Below, in pieces: positions 34,086 to 42,258 of a stretch of 64,000 nucleotides of DNA. This DNA is from Viridilinea sp964592425 (lineage in GTDB: Bacteria > Chloroflexota > Chloroflexia > Chloroflexales > Chloroflexaceae). Each line of letters opens with the position of its first letter. Position 1 is the first letter of the stretch. The translations under genes and the position numbers were made by a program. The notes under the pieces were generated by a model that worked only from the letters and a program-made list of their open reading frames with translations, was not told the origin of the DNA and did no database searches. Where the stretch lies: NCBI GenBank assembly GCA_964592425.1, contig CAZQCG010000015.1:36653-100652 (forward strand). Reading direction: 5' to 3'.

Positions 34086-34814
34086 TTAGAGATGCGCCGC
34101 CGCTGCTGCGTCAAGCATCCAGCGCACATGGCCTGCCGGGGGACGCACCAGGCGCACCGGCAGGCTGAGCGGGTCGCCCTGCTCGTGGAGCGCTGCGCAC
34201 ACGGTGGCAGCCTTGTCGACTCCGGCGACGAGCAAGATGACCTGGCTGGCCCGGTTCAGGGCATGGCTGGTCAGGGTTACGCGTGAGGGTGGCGGCTTTG
34301 GTGCGCCTTCCACGGCCAGGGCCAGGGCCTCCGGGGGGGCAAGCAACTGGGGGAAGCCGGGGAAGAGTGAGGCGGTATGGCCGTCGGGGCCCATGCCCAG
34401 CAGGGCCAGGTCGATCCGCCCGCCGTGCGCTTCAAGCAACGCCGCCACCTGGCGCTCGTAGATCGCGGCTGCCTGAGGGCCGCCGAGATAGGTTGCTACA
34501 GGATAGACCTGCGCCGAGGGGATGGGCACATGGTCAAGCAGGCTCTGACGGGCCTGGCGATAGTTGCTATCGGGGTGGTCAAACGGCACCACCCGCTCAT
34601 CGGCCCAGATCAAGCTGAGCGCCGCCCAGGGCATACGCCCACGCAGCGGCTCGGCACACAGGTGCGCGAAGACCCCCGGCGGGGCAGAGCCGCCCGAGAT
34701 GGCCAGCAGGGCGCGCCCATGGGTAGCCACCGTCGTGCTGAGCAGGTCAGTGATCTGCTCGGCGGCGAGAGCCTGCAAGCGGGCCAGGTCAGGGGCGATC
34801 ACCAATTCGGACAC
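34086..34814 (-). CDS. pgl: 6-phosphogluconolactonase
   Basis: A 242-residue enzyme of the NagB/RpiA fold, the normal Pgl length. It hydrolyses 6-phosphogluconolactone in the oxidative pentose phosphate pathway. Family motifs are clear: ISGGSAPPGVFAHL, a WADERVVPFDHPDSNYRQA segment and GMGPDGHTASLFPG. I chose GTG 34814 because AGGAG lies 7 nt upstream and it matches the family N-terminus; the open frame extending to 34955 overlaps the neighbouring coding sequence and is not needed. It lies 10 bp after the APH-like gene on the same strand. No zwf or gnd is in the window. Confidence 0.93.
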   Translation of the reverse strand: MSELVIAPDLARLQALAAEQITDLLSTTVATHGRALLAISGGSAPPGVFAHLCAEPLRGRMPWAALSLIWADERVVPFDHPDSNYRQARQSLLDHVPIPSAQVYPVATYLGGPQAAAIYERQVAALLEAHGGRIDLALLGMGPDGHTASLFPGFPQLLAPPEALALAVEGAPKPPPSRVTLTSHALNRASQVILLVAGVDKAATVCAALHEQGDPLSLPVRLVRPPAGHVRWMLDAAAAAHL

Positions 34815-34824
34815 AGCTTTGCTC

Positions 34825-35796
34825 CTACACCAGGGTAAGCTCTTCAAGCAGGCGTAAAGCGTCGGCCCGCGCTTCTGCGTGGGGCTCGGCGCGGCTGTAG
34901 CGGTGGCAGGCGATCCAGTAGGAGCTGAGCAGGCGCAAGAGGGGCAGCCGCTCACGTTCGATCTCGTTCAGCGGCCCGGCTGTGACATAGCCCTCGAGCA
35001 GGCCCTCGCGCCAGGGGGCCGGGTAGGCCGGGCAAAGGCCGTAGGCCAGGTCGAAGAGACCGTCACCGGCCACTCGTAAGCCTGGTTCGACGATTGCCTC
35101 CAGATTGACATGGGCACCAGCAGTACAACGAATGGCAGCCGGGCCAAAGTTGCCATGCAACAGGGTGGGCTGTTGCAGTTCAAGCCGCGGATCGTGCAGC
35201 ACTGCGCTGATCGCCGCCTGTTCAGCCTCGCCAAAGAGCACTGCATCGGTGGGAGGCGGGGCGATCTGCGCGCCGATCTGGGCTAGCACTGTCGGCCAGC
35301 GACGGCTTGACCAGCGCCCGGTCGGGCTGGGACTGCCAGCACCGGGCGTGTGAACGCGGTGCATGCGTCTGAGCAGACGGCCCGCCTGGCGTGCTGCACC
35401 ATACAGCAGGTGGCGCGCTTCGAGGGTCGCCGCAGTAACACCAGGCACATAGCTTTCGATCGTATAGGCGAAGGGCACCAGCATGCGCGAGAGGTCACGC
35501 TGGATCAGCCGCGGCGAGGGTAATTGCTGGCCGTTCATGGTGCGGATGAAGAAGACATAGGCGGCCAGGTCGTCTTCGGGGGCCACGCGCAGGATGACAT
35601 GCTGGCCGGGGATGGAGATGCGCACCAGCAGGTGATGCTCAGTCTGGGCATAGAGCATGACGCCGCTTGGGCGCAGGTTGGTCGCCCGCACCACCAGCGC
35701 GGTATAGTCGCCCAGGCGCTCAAGGGCGCGACGCCATGCGTCGCTGACGCCTTCGGCGACCGGTGGGACATAGTGATTGAGGTGCGCGTAATCCAT
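34825..35796 (-). CDS. Degenerate aminoglycoside-phosphotransferase-fold protein
   Basis: A 323-residue APH/choline-kinase-fold protein. A nucleotide-binding N-lobe is followed by a catalytic-loop region LLHGNFGPAAIR, where the canonical HGDxxxxN has Asn for Asp and Ile for Asn. The metal-binding IDP-like segment reads IVEPGL, with Glu in place of Asp. Loss of the catalytic Asp suggests a pseudokinase or altered chemistry. ATG 35796 begins 1 bp after the stop of the upstream Agl23-NHL gene, so translation is likely coupled; the open frame extending to 35889 lies inside that neighbour. Substrate unknown. Confidence 0.75.
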   Translation of the reverse strand: MDYAHLNHYVPPVAEGVSDAWRRALERLGDYTALVVRATNLRPSGVMLYAQTEHHLLVRISIPGQHVILRVAPEDDLAAYVFFIRTMNGQQLPSPRLIQRDLSRMLVPFAYTIESYVPGVTAATLEARHLLYGAARQAGRLLRRMHRVHTPGAGSPSPTGRWSSRRWPTVLAQIGAQIAPPPTDAVLFGEAEQAAISAVLHDPRLELQQPTLLHGNFGPAAIRCTAGAHVNLEAIVEPGLRVAGDGLFDLAYGLCPAYPAPWREGLLEGYVTAGPLNEIERERLPLLRLLSSYWIACHRYSRAEPHAEARADALRLLEELTLV

Positions 35797-35797
35797 C

Positions 35798-38700
35798 TTA
35801 GGGGCTGAGCACCTCGGGTAGCTCAAAGCGCAGGGCGCGATTGAGTGTGCGATCAACCACCCAGACGTTGCCCTCAGTGGTGACAGCAAGCCCGCTCGGG
35901 CTATTCAGGGAGGCCATATCTTCACCTTTGGCACCCCAGCGCAGCAGCAGATCGCCACGCAGGTTAAAGGCGGCAACCTGGTTACGGCTCGGCACGCTCA
36001 CGTAGACGGTGCTGTTGGGGCCGCTGGCGATGGCGGGGTCGTCATAGGTATTGGGGTTCCAGCCACTCACCCGCCAGGTCACAATCGGCACACTGCCGAG
36101 GCGACCACTGCCATCGGGTGCGAAGACCTGCACCCGCCCATTCCAAATGTCGGCGACGTAGAGGTTGCCTTGCCCATCAAGCGCGACGCCGGTTGGCTCG
36201 TTGAACTGGCCAGGCTCGCTGCCGGCTGAGCCGAACTGGTAGAGGAAGTTGCCATTGTTGTCGGTGACAACAATGCGCTTATTGCCTGTATCGGCAATGT
36301 AGACCAGACCCTGCGCATCGAGAGCGATACCGCGTGGGCCGAAGAAGCCGAGCGGGTTGGCTTCGTTGCGCGCCGGGTCACCATCGGTGATCGTCGCCCG
36401 CCGCCCGTCCGAGAGATCCTGGTCGCCGCGCCCCCACGTCGTCAGCAGCTGGCCCTCAGGGCTGTACTTGACGATGCGGGCATTCCAGGTGTCGGCAACA
36501 TAGAGGTTACCCTGGGCATCAACGGCCAGGCCACGCGGCTCGTAGAACTGGCCAGGCTCGCTGCCGAAGCTGCCCAGACTACGCTCAAGCTCACCCTCAG
36601 GGCTGTAGATATGCACCCGGTGGCTATTGGTGTCGGCGAGGTAGAGCCGGCCCTGGGCATCGATGGCGGCACCCGTCGGGCCGGTACCATCGGCGGGCAG
36701 GCTGGCCACAGCCTGGGCGACCAGGCGCAATTCGGGGGCCGGGTTGCCGACTGGCTCGGTGCTGCCGCCAGCAAGATCGTTGCGCAGCCAGAACTCCATC
36801 TCACGAGCCCCAGGCACCAGCGGGTAGGGTAGCTCGCGGTAGAGCAAAAACTGGGTGAGAGTAGGCCAGTTCTCACGGCGGAAGGGCCAGAGCAGCGGTT
36901 CAAAGGGGCCGTGCAACTCAGCCGAGATGTCACGCCCGCAAGCCCCACTGTTGCCGTCGGTTGCGGGGGCCGGTGGGAACCATGTGCTGTAGTAGAAGCG
37001 CTTATAGCCGGGCTGGGTGGGCGCACACTTATCGCCCTCGGGGAACCACCAGTTAAAGATCGCCGCGTCGCCGTAGGGCTGGCGATAAGACTCGCTGAGC
37101 ACGTTGCGCACTTCGGGGCTGATGTGGGGCCGGTAGAGCAGCACGACCGGGGCCAGGGTGGTTGTGCCGTCGGGTAGCTGAACCTCGAAGTTGCTTGCGC
37201 TCGGATTGTCAGCGTAGGTCTCCTGGCGTAACCAGACCACATTGCGGAAATCGCGCAAATACCACTGCAACGGCCAGGCCAGCGAGCCGTCGCCGTCCTC
37301 ACCACCGCCATCAACGATCAGCGGCATACTCAGACCGCCAGTTACATCCTGGGCCGTGCGGTTACCACGGGTCAGGTTGATCGCCAGTTCACGCAGATCG
37401 GTCACGTAACGCGGCACATCGGGGGCAGTCTGGGTGTAGACCAGGAACTCAATCGCTGTATCGGGATGCTGGTAGACCACCAGCCAGGTTGCACGGATGG
37501 TATAGGCTCCCAGGCCGACAGCCATAGTCAGGGCGACGGTTGCCAGCACAGCTCGGGCACCGATCCGGGCGGCCAGGCTCAGCAGGGCGTAGAGCAAACC
37601 GCCCGCGATCAGCAGGGGCACGAGCCCTTGCAGCAGGTTACGCTGAGCAGTCTGCCCATCGCCACCCATGCCAAGCCGCCAGAAGGCTACGCCGACGGCA
37701 ATCGCCGTCAGGGCGCTCAGCACTGCGACCAGCCAGAGCGTCCCCAGCGGCGCGGGGCGGGCCTCGGGGTGGGCGGCAGGGGGACGGCGGGTGGCGCGGA
37801 GCAGCCCGGCGATGACCCAGGCAGCCAGGAGATTGCCCGGCAGGGCCATATGCACCACCAGCCAGGGCATCTTTTCGCCGGCCCAGGAGAAGATGATCAG
37901 TGCCGACCAGAACCAGAAGACGCTCAGCAGAGGATAGAGTGCCCAGGGGCGAGCGGCAGCGGCGGCCAGCCAGCCAGGTAGGGCCAGGCCTGGACGTGCG
38001 GGTGTGGGGGCCTCGTCCGCTGCCATCTCGTCTGCTGCCACAGCGTCCGTTGCCGCCTCGTCCGGCACAACAGGGGCGGGGCGCACCGGCAGCAGGCGCA
38101 ACACCACCGTAACAATCATCGCGATGACCGTGCCAAGGGCGGCCAGGGTGGCCAGCGGTTCGTAGAGCGGCAGCTGGATCAGGTAGTAGTACCAGGGTTG
38201 ATCACCACGGGCATACTCCTGCTGGCTGCCCAGCCAGTAGGCCAACCCGGCATAGAGCCCATCAACTGCGCCGCGCATATCGGCGAAGAAGGCGGAGTAG
38301 AGCGCCAGGTAGATCCCGCCCAGGATGCTCAGGGCCACCCAGAGCGTCGGCCGTTGCTCACGCCAGAGCGTGACCAGGCGCGGGGTCAACACCGGGGTTG
38401 CATCCCAGAGCCGCTGACAGAGCCAGGCCAGGACGAAGGCGGAGGCAACCAGAAAGGCTTTTTCGCCGAAGTAGAGCCCTTCGCCCACCGGGATGCGTGG
38501 GTTCAAGACGATCAGGAGCAGGCAGAGGCCGATCACAATGCCCAGGAAGAGGTTCAGATAGCGTGCGAAACGGCTCTCAGCCAGCAGGCGCATCAGCACA
38601 AAGACGCCAAAAATGAAGAAGAGGATGTAGTAGAGCTCATGGGTGGCAATTGCCAGGGCAAGCGCCGCCGCCACCAGGTAGAGCCAGCGCCCACGCCCGC

Positions 38701-39244
38701 TATCGATCCAGCGCAAGGCCCCGATAAACATCCATAGTTCCCAGAGCACCATAAGGCCGTCGTGGCGGGCAAAGCGTGTATAGTAGAGCAGGGCTGGCGT
38801 AAAGCTCAGCAGCACGCCCGCCGTCAGCGCCCCGGCCCGCCCCAGGTAGGGGCGCAGCCACCAGGACGAGACGACCATCAGCACACCGGCGATAGCCATA
38901 GGCAGGCGCGCCTGAGCGTCACCATCGCCAAAGAGAAAATAGGCCAGGCTGGTCAGGTAATAGAGCGAAGGCCCGTGGTAGACCGGGTCGTAGCAGTAGG
39001 TGGGGGCTGTGCGCCCGCCCCAGCAACTAAAGCCACCCGCGCCGGTAAAAAGCCGCCAACTCGACCAGGCGTGAATGCTCTCGTCGTGGTGCATGGCCAT
39101 CTGGCCCAGGCCCCAGAGGTGAGCCAGCAGGCTAGCCCCGATCAAGAGCGCATAGGCGAGCAACTCCCAGTTGAGCCGGCTGAGATCAACCCGTCGCTCA
39201 AGCAGCGTGGGCGAGGCCTTCAGTTCAGAGATCTCTGCTGCCAT
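35798..39244 (-). CDS. Agl23/TIGR03663-type membrane glycosyltransferase-like protein fused to an NHL propeller
   Basis: An 1148-residue protein. The N-terminal 590 residues contain about 12 membrane helices and the GT-C/GT39-type signature MAMHHDESIHAWSSW after the first helix, with a second acidic site at RFARHDGLMVL. A soluble region (about 600-880) follows, then a C-terminal NHL beta-propeller (about 890-1148) with repeats of the form GPTGAAIDAQGRLYLADTNS. The N-terminal part belongs to the family NCBI names flippase-activity-associated protein Agl23 (TIGR03663), in which the exact reaction is unproven. ATG 39244 has AAGG about 5 nt upstream. It lies downstream of a shorter paralogue lacking NHL repeats (39379-41805). 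Confidence 0.88.
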   Translation of the reverse strand: MAAEISELKASPTLLERRVDLSRLNWELLAYALLIGASLLAHLWGLGQMAMHHDESIHAWSSWRLFTGAGGFSCWGGRTAPTYCYDPVYHGPSLYYLTSLAYFLFGDGDAQARLPMAIAGVLMVVSSWWLRPYLGRAGALTAGVLLSFTPALLYYTRFARHDGLMVLWELWMFIGALRWIDSGRGRWLYLVAAALALAIATHELYYILFFIFGVFVLMRLLAESRFARYLNLFLGIVIGLCLLLIVLNPRIPVGEGLYFGEKAFLVASAFVLAWLCQRLWDATPVLTPRLVTLWREQRPTLWVALSILGGIYLALYSAFFADMRGAVDGLYAGLAYWLGSQQEYARGDQPWYYYLIQLPLYEPLATLAALGTVIAMIVTVVLRLLPVRPAPVVPDEAATDAVAADEMAADEAPTPARPGLALPGWLAAAAARPWALYPLLSVFWFWSALIIFSWAGEKMPWLVVHMALPGNLLAAWVIAGLLRATRRPPAAHPEARPAPLGTLWLVAVLSALTAIAVGVAFWRLGMGGDGQTAQRNLLQGLVPLLIAGGLLYALLSLAARIGARAVLATVALTMAVGLGAYTIRATWLVVYQHPDTAIEFLVYTQTAPDVPRYVTDLRELAINLTRGNRTAQDVTGGLSMPLIVDGGGEDGDGSLAWPLQWYLRDFRNVVWLRQETYADNPSASNFEVQLPDGTTTLAPVVLLYRPHISPEVRNVLSESYRQPYGDAAIFNWWFPEGDKCAPTQPGYKRFYYSTWFPPAPATDGNSGACGRDISAELHGPFEPLLWPFRRENWPTLTQFLLYRELPYPLVPGAREMEFWLRNDLAGGSTEPVGNPAPELRLVAQAVASLPADGTGPTGAAIDAQGRLYLADTNSHRVHIYSPEGELERSLGSFGSEPGQFYEPRGLAVDAQGNLYVADTWNARIVKYSPEGQLLTTWGRGDQDLSDGRRATITDGDPARNEANPLGFFGPRGIALDAQGLVYIADTGNKRIVVTDNNGNFLYQFGSAGSEPGQFNEPTGVALDGQGNLYVADIWNGRVQVFAPDGSGRLGSVPIVTWRVSGWNPNTYDDPAIASGPNSTVYVSVPSRNQVAAFNLRGDLLLRWGAKGEDMASLNSPSGLAVTTEGNVWVVDRTLNRALRFELPEVLSP

Positions 39245-39256
39245 ACAAACCTTGTG

Positions 39257-39284
39257 AAGGATGAACGATGAAGGATGAACGATG
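39257..39284. repeat. 14-bp tandem repeat upstream of the Agl23-NHL gene
   Basis: AAGGATGAACGATG occurs twice in tandem (39257-39270, 39271-39284), followed by a partial third copy (AGCGATC). It lies 13-40 bp upstream of the minus-strand start codon, within the likely 5' leader. It could be neutral sequence. Confidence 0.6.
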
Positions 39285-39378
39285 AGCGATCAGGGATGGC
39301 ATCAGCCACCTTTAGCCGTGGGTTTATGACTCCACAGCATCCCGCCTCCTGCTCTCTGCTTCTGGCACTTTACAGCGC

Positions 39379-41805
39379 TCATGGCTCACCGCCAAGGCTG
39401 CCGCCGAGGCCGAGGCCGATCTGGCGGGCCAACTCAGGACGCACAGCGACCACAAAATCGGTCGAGCCGAGGGGTGCGCCCGGGTCGCGGAAGATCAGGA
39501 AGCGCCACCAGCGGGCGTTCACCGCAGGATCGAGGGGCGCACGCAGCAATTGGCCAAGCAACGAAGTCTGCTCAAGGGGGGTCTCGCGCCAGCCACTGTT
39601 GAGGCGGTAGACCTGATCTTCGGGGAACCACCAGCGTAGGGGGTAGCGCTGGAGGACAAAGCCGTTAAGCAACTCGCGGTTCTGCGGGTCACGCTCAAGG
39701 TTCTCCTGAAGCATCAGGACAGCCTGTACCTCGGGGCCAGGCGGGGTTGCCAGGGTTCCGCCATTACTCTGGGCATTAGCGAAGTTGCGCAGATACCAGT
39801 CCCAGACGGTCTCGTTATCGTAGATCAGCGGCATAGCCAGGCCGCGCCCACGGCGGATCGAAGCCTCTTCGATGCGCTGCATGATGTGCAACACATCGGG
39901 TGAAGTCTGGGTGTAGACCAGCGGCTCACGGGGGATGTCGCCATTGACGAAGCTCAGGCGCACGGTATTGCGCACGCTGTAGAGGCCCAGGCTCAGGCCC
40001 AGGCTGATGGCCAGCATCGCCAGGGCGGCTGTGCGGCCCCAGCGCAGGGCGGAGGCCAGGCTCAGCAGGCCGACCAGGGCCAGGGCCGCCACCAGCACCA
40101 CCCAGGGTGCCAGTACGGCCTGGTCGCCGGCACCGACAATTGCGGTGATCAGCACGAAGGCCAGGCCACTAATCGCCGTGAAGAGTGCGCCATAGATCGC
40201 CCATGCCAGCCAGGGAGCCTCGGGCAGCTTGCCGTTGCCCTCAGGTGCGGGGCGGTCGCCCATGATCACGCGCTGGGCGGCCCATGCTGCCAGCAGGGTC
40301 AGCGGCACACTCATATGGAGGGTCAGCCAGGGCATCTTTTCACCGGCCCAGGCATAGAGGCCAAAGGCGGCGACGGCCCACCATGCCACCAGGGTGATCG
40401 CAAAACCGGCTTGCCCGGCACGTTGGGGTGACCCTTCGTCCGTTTGCCGGGTGGCCCGGTAGCGGCGCAGCCAATCATAGCCGAGCAGGCCAAGGCCGAG
40501 GGGGCCAAAGATCAACAGCAGTGGTTCGTAGACACTCAACAGGAAGAGGTAGTAGTGGGCCGGTTGGCCGCCCCGTTGCACGTTGTGCTGAGCCAGCCAG
40601 TAGAGCAGCGAGCCAGCCACGCCGCTGATCGCACCAAGCAGGTTGGTGAAGAAAGCCGTAAAGAAGACCAGGTAGATCGCCAGGAAGAGGATCAGCGCGG
40701 CCAGCCAGCGGCGTCCTTCAAGCAGGCTGGCCGTAACGGTAACGGCTGGTGCGCCCTGGGCCTCAGCGACCTGCCATGGGGTCCGTCCATCGCGCCCAGG
40801 CCGCCGCCAGATCAGGTGTACCAGAGCCACGCCGCTACCGAGCAGCAGGCCCATCGCCAGCATCACGGCGGGGTGGGCGAAGAAGCGCAGCAATTCACCC
40901 ACATACAGCCCCAGGTTGACCAGCAGGCTCTGACCGCCGTTGTCGTCAGCGCGGTTGCGCACCTGGAGCGCGTAGCCATTATCCTCGGTCGGCAGCGGCG
41001 GCCAGCCGAAGAGCCCCGGACGTTCAACCTGCATCTGACCGGTGGCCGGGTCGATCACCGCATTATGAGACCCATCAACAACAGCTGTCCCAGGCAGCAC
41101 AAAGATCAGCGCAGCGACCACCAGACCCAGGCTGGCCACCAGGGCCAGGCCGGGCCGGTAGATCTGCCAGAGAAAGGTGGCACTAAGCGGCGCAGCCATG
41201 ATCAGCAGAAAGAGATAACTCGTCTCCTGGTTAACCAGCATCAGCCCGAAGGCTGCGGCAGCGGTCAGCAGCCAGCGACGCTGCTGGGTGCTCACATAGC
41301 GCACAATTGCCGCAAAGACCAGCATCTCCAGCAGTACCGAGTAGATGTCGTGGCGAAAAAAGCGCCCGACATAGAGCGCTACCGGCGAGATCAGCAGATA
41401 GACCGCAGCGATCAATGCAGCGGCCCGGCCTAGCTCGCGCCGTACCAGATAGGGCGTCAGGGTCAGGGCAGTGCCAGCCAGGGCGGGCATCAGGCGGGCG
41501 GTCACATCGTTATCGCCGAAAAGAAAGTAGCCCAGCGACCCGAGATAGTAGAGCAACGGCCCATGCAGCAGTGGGTCGTGCATATAGCCGCGGCCCACAA
41601 AGAGATACCACGAATAGGCCGCGTGGAGCGTCTCATCATGGTGGAGGGCCCGCTCACCCAGGGCCCAGAGATGGGCGAAGAGGGCAATCAGGGCCAGGCC
41701 GAGATAGGCCAGTTGCTCGACAGTGAGCAAGCCCACCCTGGTAGGAGTTTGCGTATGCGCCAACTCCGGGGCGGGGCGAGGTTGCGACAGATTAACAAGC
41801 GACAT
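39379..41805 (-). CDS. Agl23/TIGR03663-type membrane glycosyltransferase-like protein
   Basis: An 808-residue polytopic protein. The GT39-like motif RALHHDETLHAAYSWYLF sits after the first helix and RFFRHDIYSVLL further on, as in the longer paralogue next to it; about 12 membrane helices fill residues 30-590 and a soluble C-terminal domain follows. The protein would act in the membrane on lipid-linked sugars (family-level inference; no reaction is established). TGAGG lies 5-6 nt before ATG 41805. The adjacent paralogue arose by duplication with gain of the NHL domain, or by loss of it here. Confidence 0.87.
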   Translation of the reverse strand: MSLVNLSQPRPAPELAHTQTPTRVGLLTVEQLAYLGLALIALFAHLWALGERALHHDETLHAAYSWYLFVGRGYMHDPLLHGPLLYYLGSLGYFLFGDNDVTARLMPALAGTALTLTPYLVRRELGRAAALIAAVYLLISPVALYVGRFFRHDIYSVLLEMLVFAAIVRYVSTQQRRWLLTAAAAFGLMLVNQETSYLFLLIMAAPLSATFLWQIYRPGLALVASLGLVVAALIFVLPGTAVVDGSHNAVIDPATGQMQVERPGLFGWPPLPTEDNGYALQVRNRADDNGGQSLLVNLGLYVGELLRFFAHPAVMLAMGLLLGSGVALVHLIWRRPGRDGRTPWQVAEAQGAPAVTVTASLLEGRRWLAALILFLAIYLVFFTAFFTNLLGAISGVAGSLLYWLAQHNVQRGGQPAHYYLFLLSVYEPLLLIFGPLGLGLLGYDWLRRYRATRQTDEGSPQRAGQAGFAITLVAWWAVAAFGLYAWAGEKMPWLTLHMSVPLTLLAAWAAQRVIMGDRPAPEGNGKLPEAPWLAWAIYGALFTAISGLAFVLITAIVGAGDQAVLAPWVVLVAALALVGLLSLASALRWGRTAALAMLAISLGLSLGLYSVRNTVRLSFVNGDIPREPLVYTQTSPDVLHIMQRIEEASIRRGRGLAMPLIYDNETVWDWYLRNFANAQSNGGTLATPPGPEVQAVLMLQENLERDPQNRELLNGFVLQRYPLRWWFPEDQVYRLNSGWRETPLEQTSLLGQLLRAPLDPAVNARWWRFLIFRDPGAPLGSTDFVVAVRPELARQIGLGLGGSLGGEP

Positions 41806-41945
41806 CAGACCTCAGTGAGCTTGGCACACTGACTCTACTGCACAAGCGCGGGCATTGTACACGAGAAGCGGCCAGCGGGGCAAGGCGATGAAAATGGGAA
41901 GGTTTGGGAGGGCATGGCTCTCCCAAGAGAACCCTACTACTACTC

Positions 41946-42014
41946 CGTCCGAGCATGATTGAAGGGTTGGCGGCGTTGGGGCGCAGCAGCGGCTAGCGCT
42001 GCTGCGCCCTTACA
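41946..42014. repeat. Second, partial copy of the CGTCCGAGCA element
   Basis: CGTCCGAGCATG at 41946, the GAAGGGTTGG block and a GGGCGCAGCAGC...GCTGCTGCGCCC hairpin ending in CTTACA repeat the layout of 31782-31829. The right inverted end is missing; a tnpB remnant begins soon after. Upstream, at about 41909-41930, a small TGGGAG...CTCCCA hairpin is present. The 41806-42258 gap otherwise holds only the tnpB remnant. Confidence 0.6.
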
Positions 42015-42053
42015 GGCGTATATCCTTCCCTTCATCTACTTTGGGTAAGGGCG

Positions 42054-42254
42054 CGCGAGAGCCCCGCCGCTTGCGGCTGTGGTGCCACGCACGACCGCGA
42101 CCTGAACGCGGCCTGCACTATCCGTGACCAGGGCCTCCGCCTCCTCGCCGTGGGTGCCACGGAGAGGTTAAACGCTCCCCGAGAGCCGGTAAGACCTGCC
42201 ACGCGCGGGCGCAGCTCGATGACGGGGGAAGCCCCGCCCCTTGGGGCGGGGTAG
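42054..42254 (+). pseudogene. tnpB: TnpB 3'-end remnant (IS200/IS605-type)
   Basis: In frame with the TAG at 42252, the + strand reads ...ACGCGATHDRDLNAAC, then GLRLLAVGATERLNA. C-G-x-x-x-H-D-R-D-x-N-A-A is the zinc-finger/RuvC-III end of TnpB, and the following GL...VGTTE...A run is typical of its C-terminal tail. Only about 66 codons remain: the upstream RuvC-I/II parts, any start and any TnpA are absent, so it is a fossil. TnpB family proteins are RNA-guided nucleases whose guide scaffold overlaps this 3' end. An unrelated minus-strand open frame covers the same bases and is a shadow. Confidence 0.75.
42232..42251. terminator. Perfect GC hairpin at the tnpB remnant end
   Basis: CCCCGCCCC-TT-GGGGCGGGG, a perfect 9-bp stem with 2-nt loop, immediately before the remnant's stop codon and 8 bp beyond the stop of the convergent acylase gene. 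Such hairpins mark the right end and guide-RNA scaffold of IS200/IS605 elements. It may now terminate acylase transcription; no T-run is present. Confidence 0.55.
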
Positions 42255-42258
42255 TTCA

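Noticed and set aside
34815..34955. 47-residue N-terminal extension of 6-phosphogluconolactonase
   Set aside because: It overlaps the 3' end of the APH-like gene and is cysteine/proline-rich without family similarity; GTG 34814 with AGGAG upstream fits the usual length.
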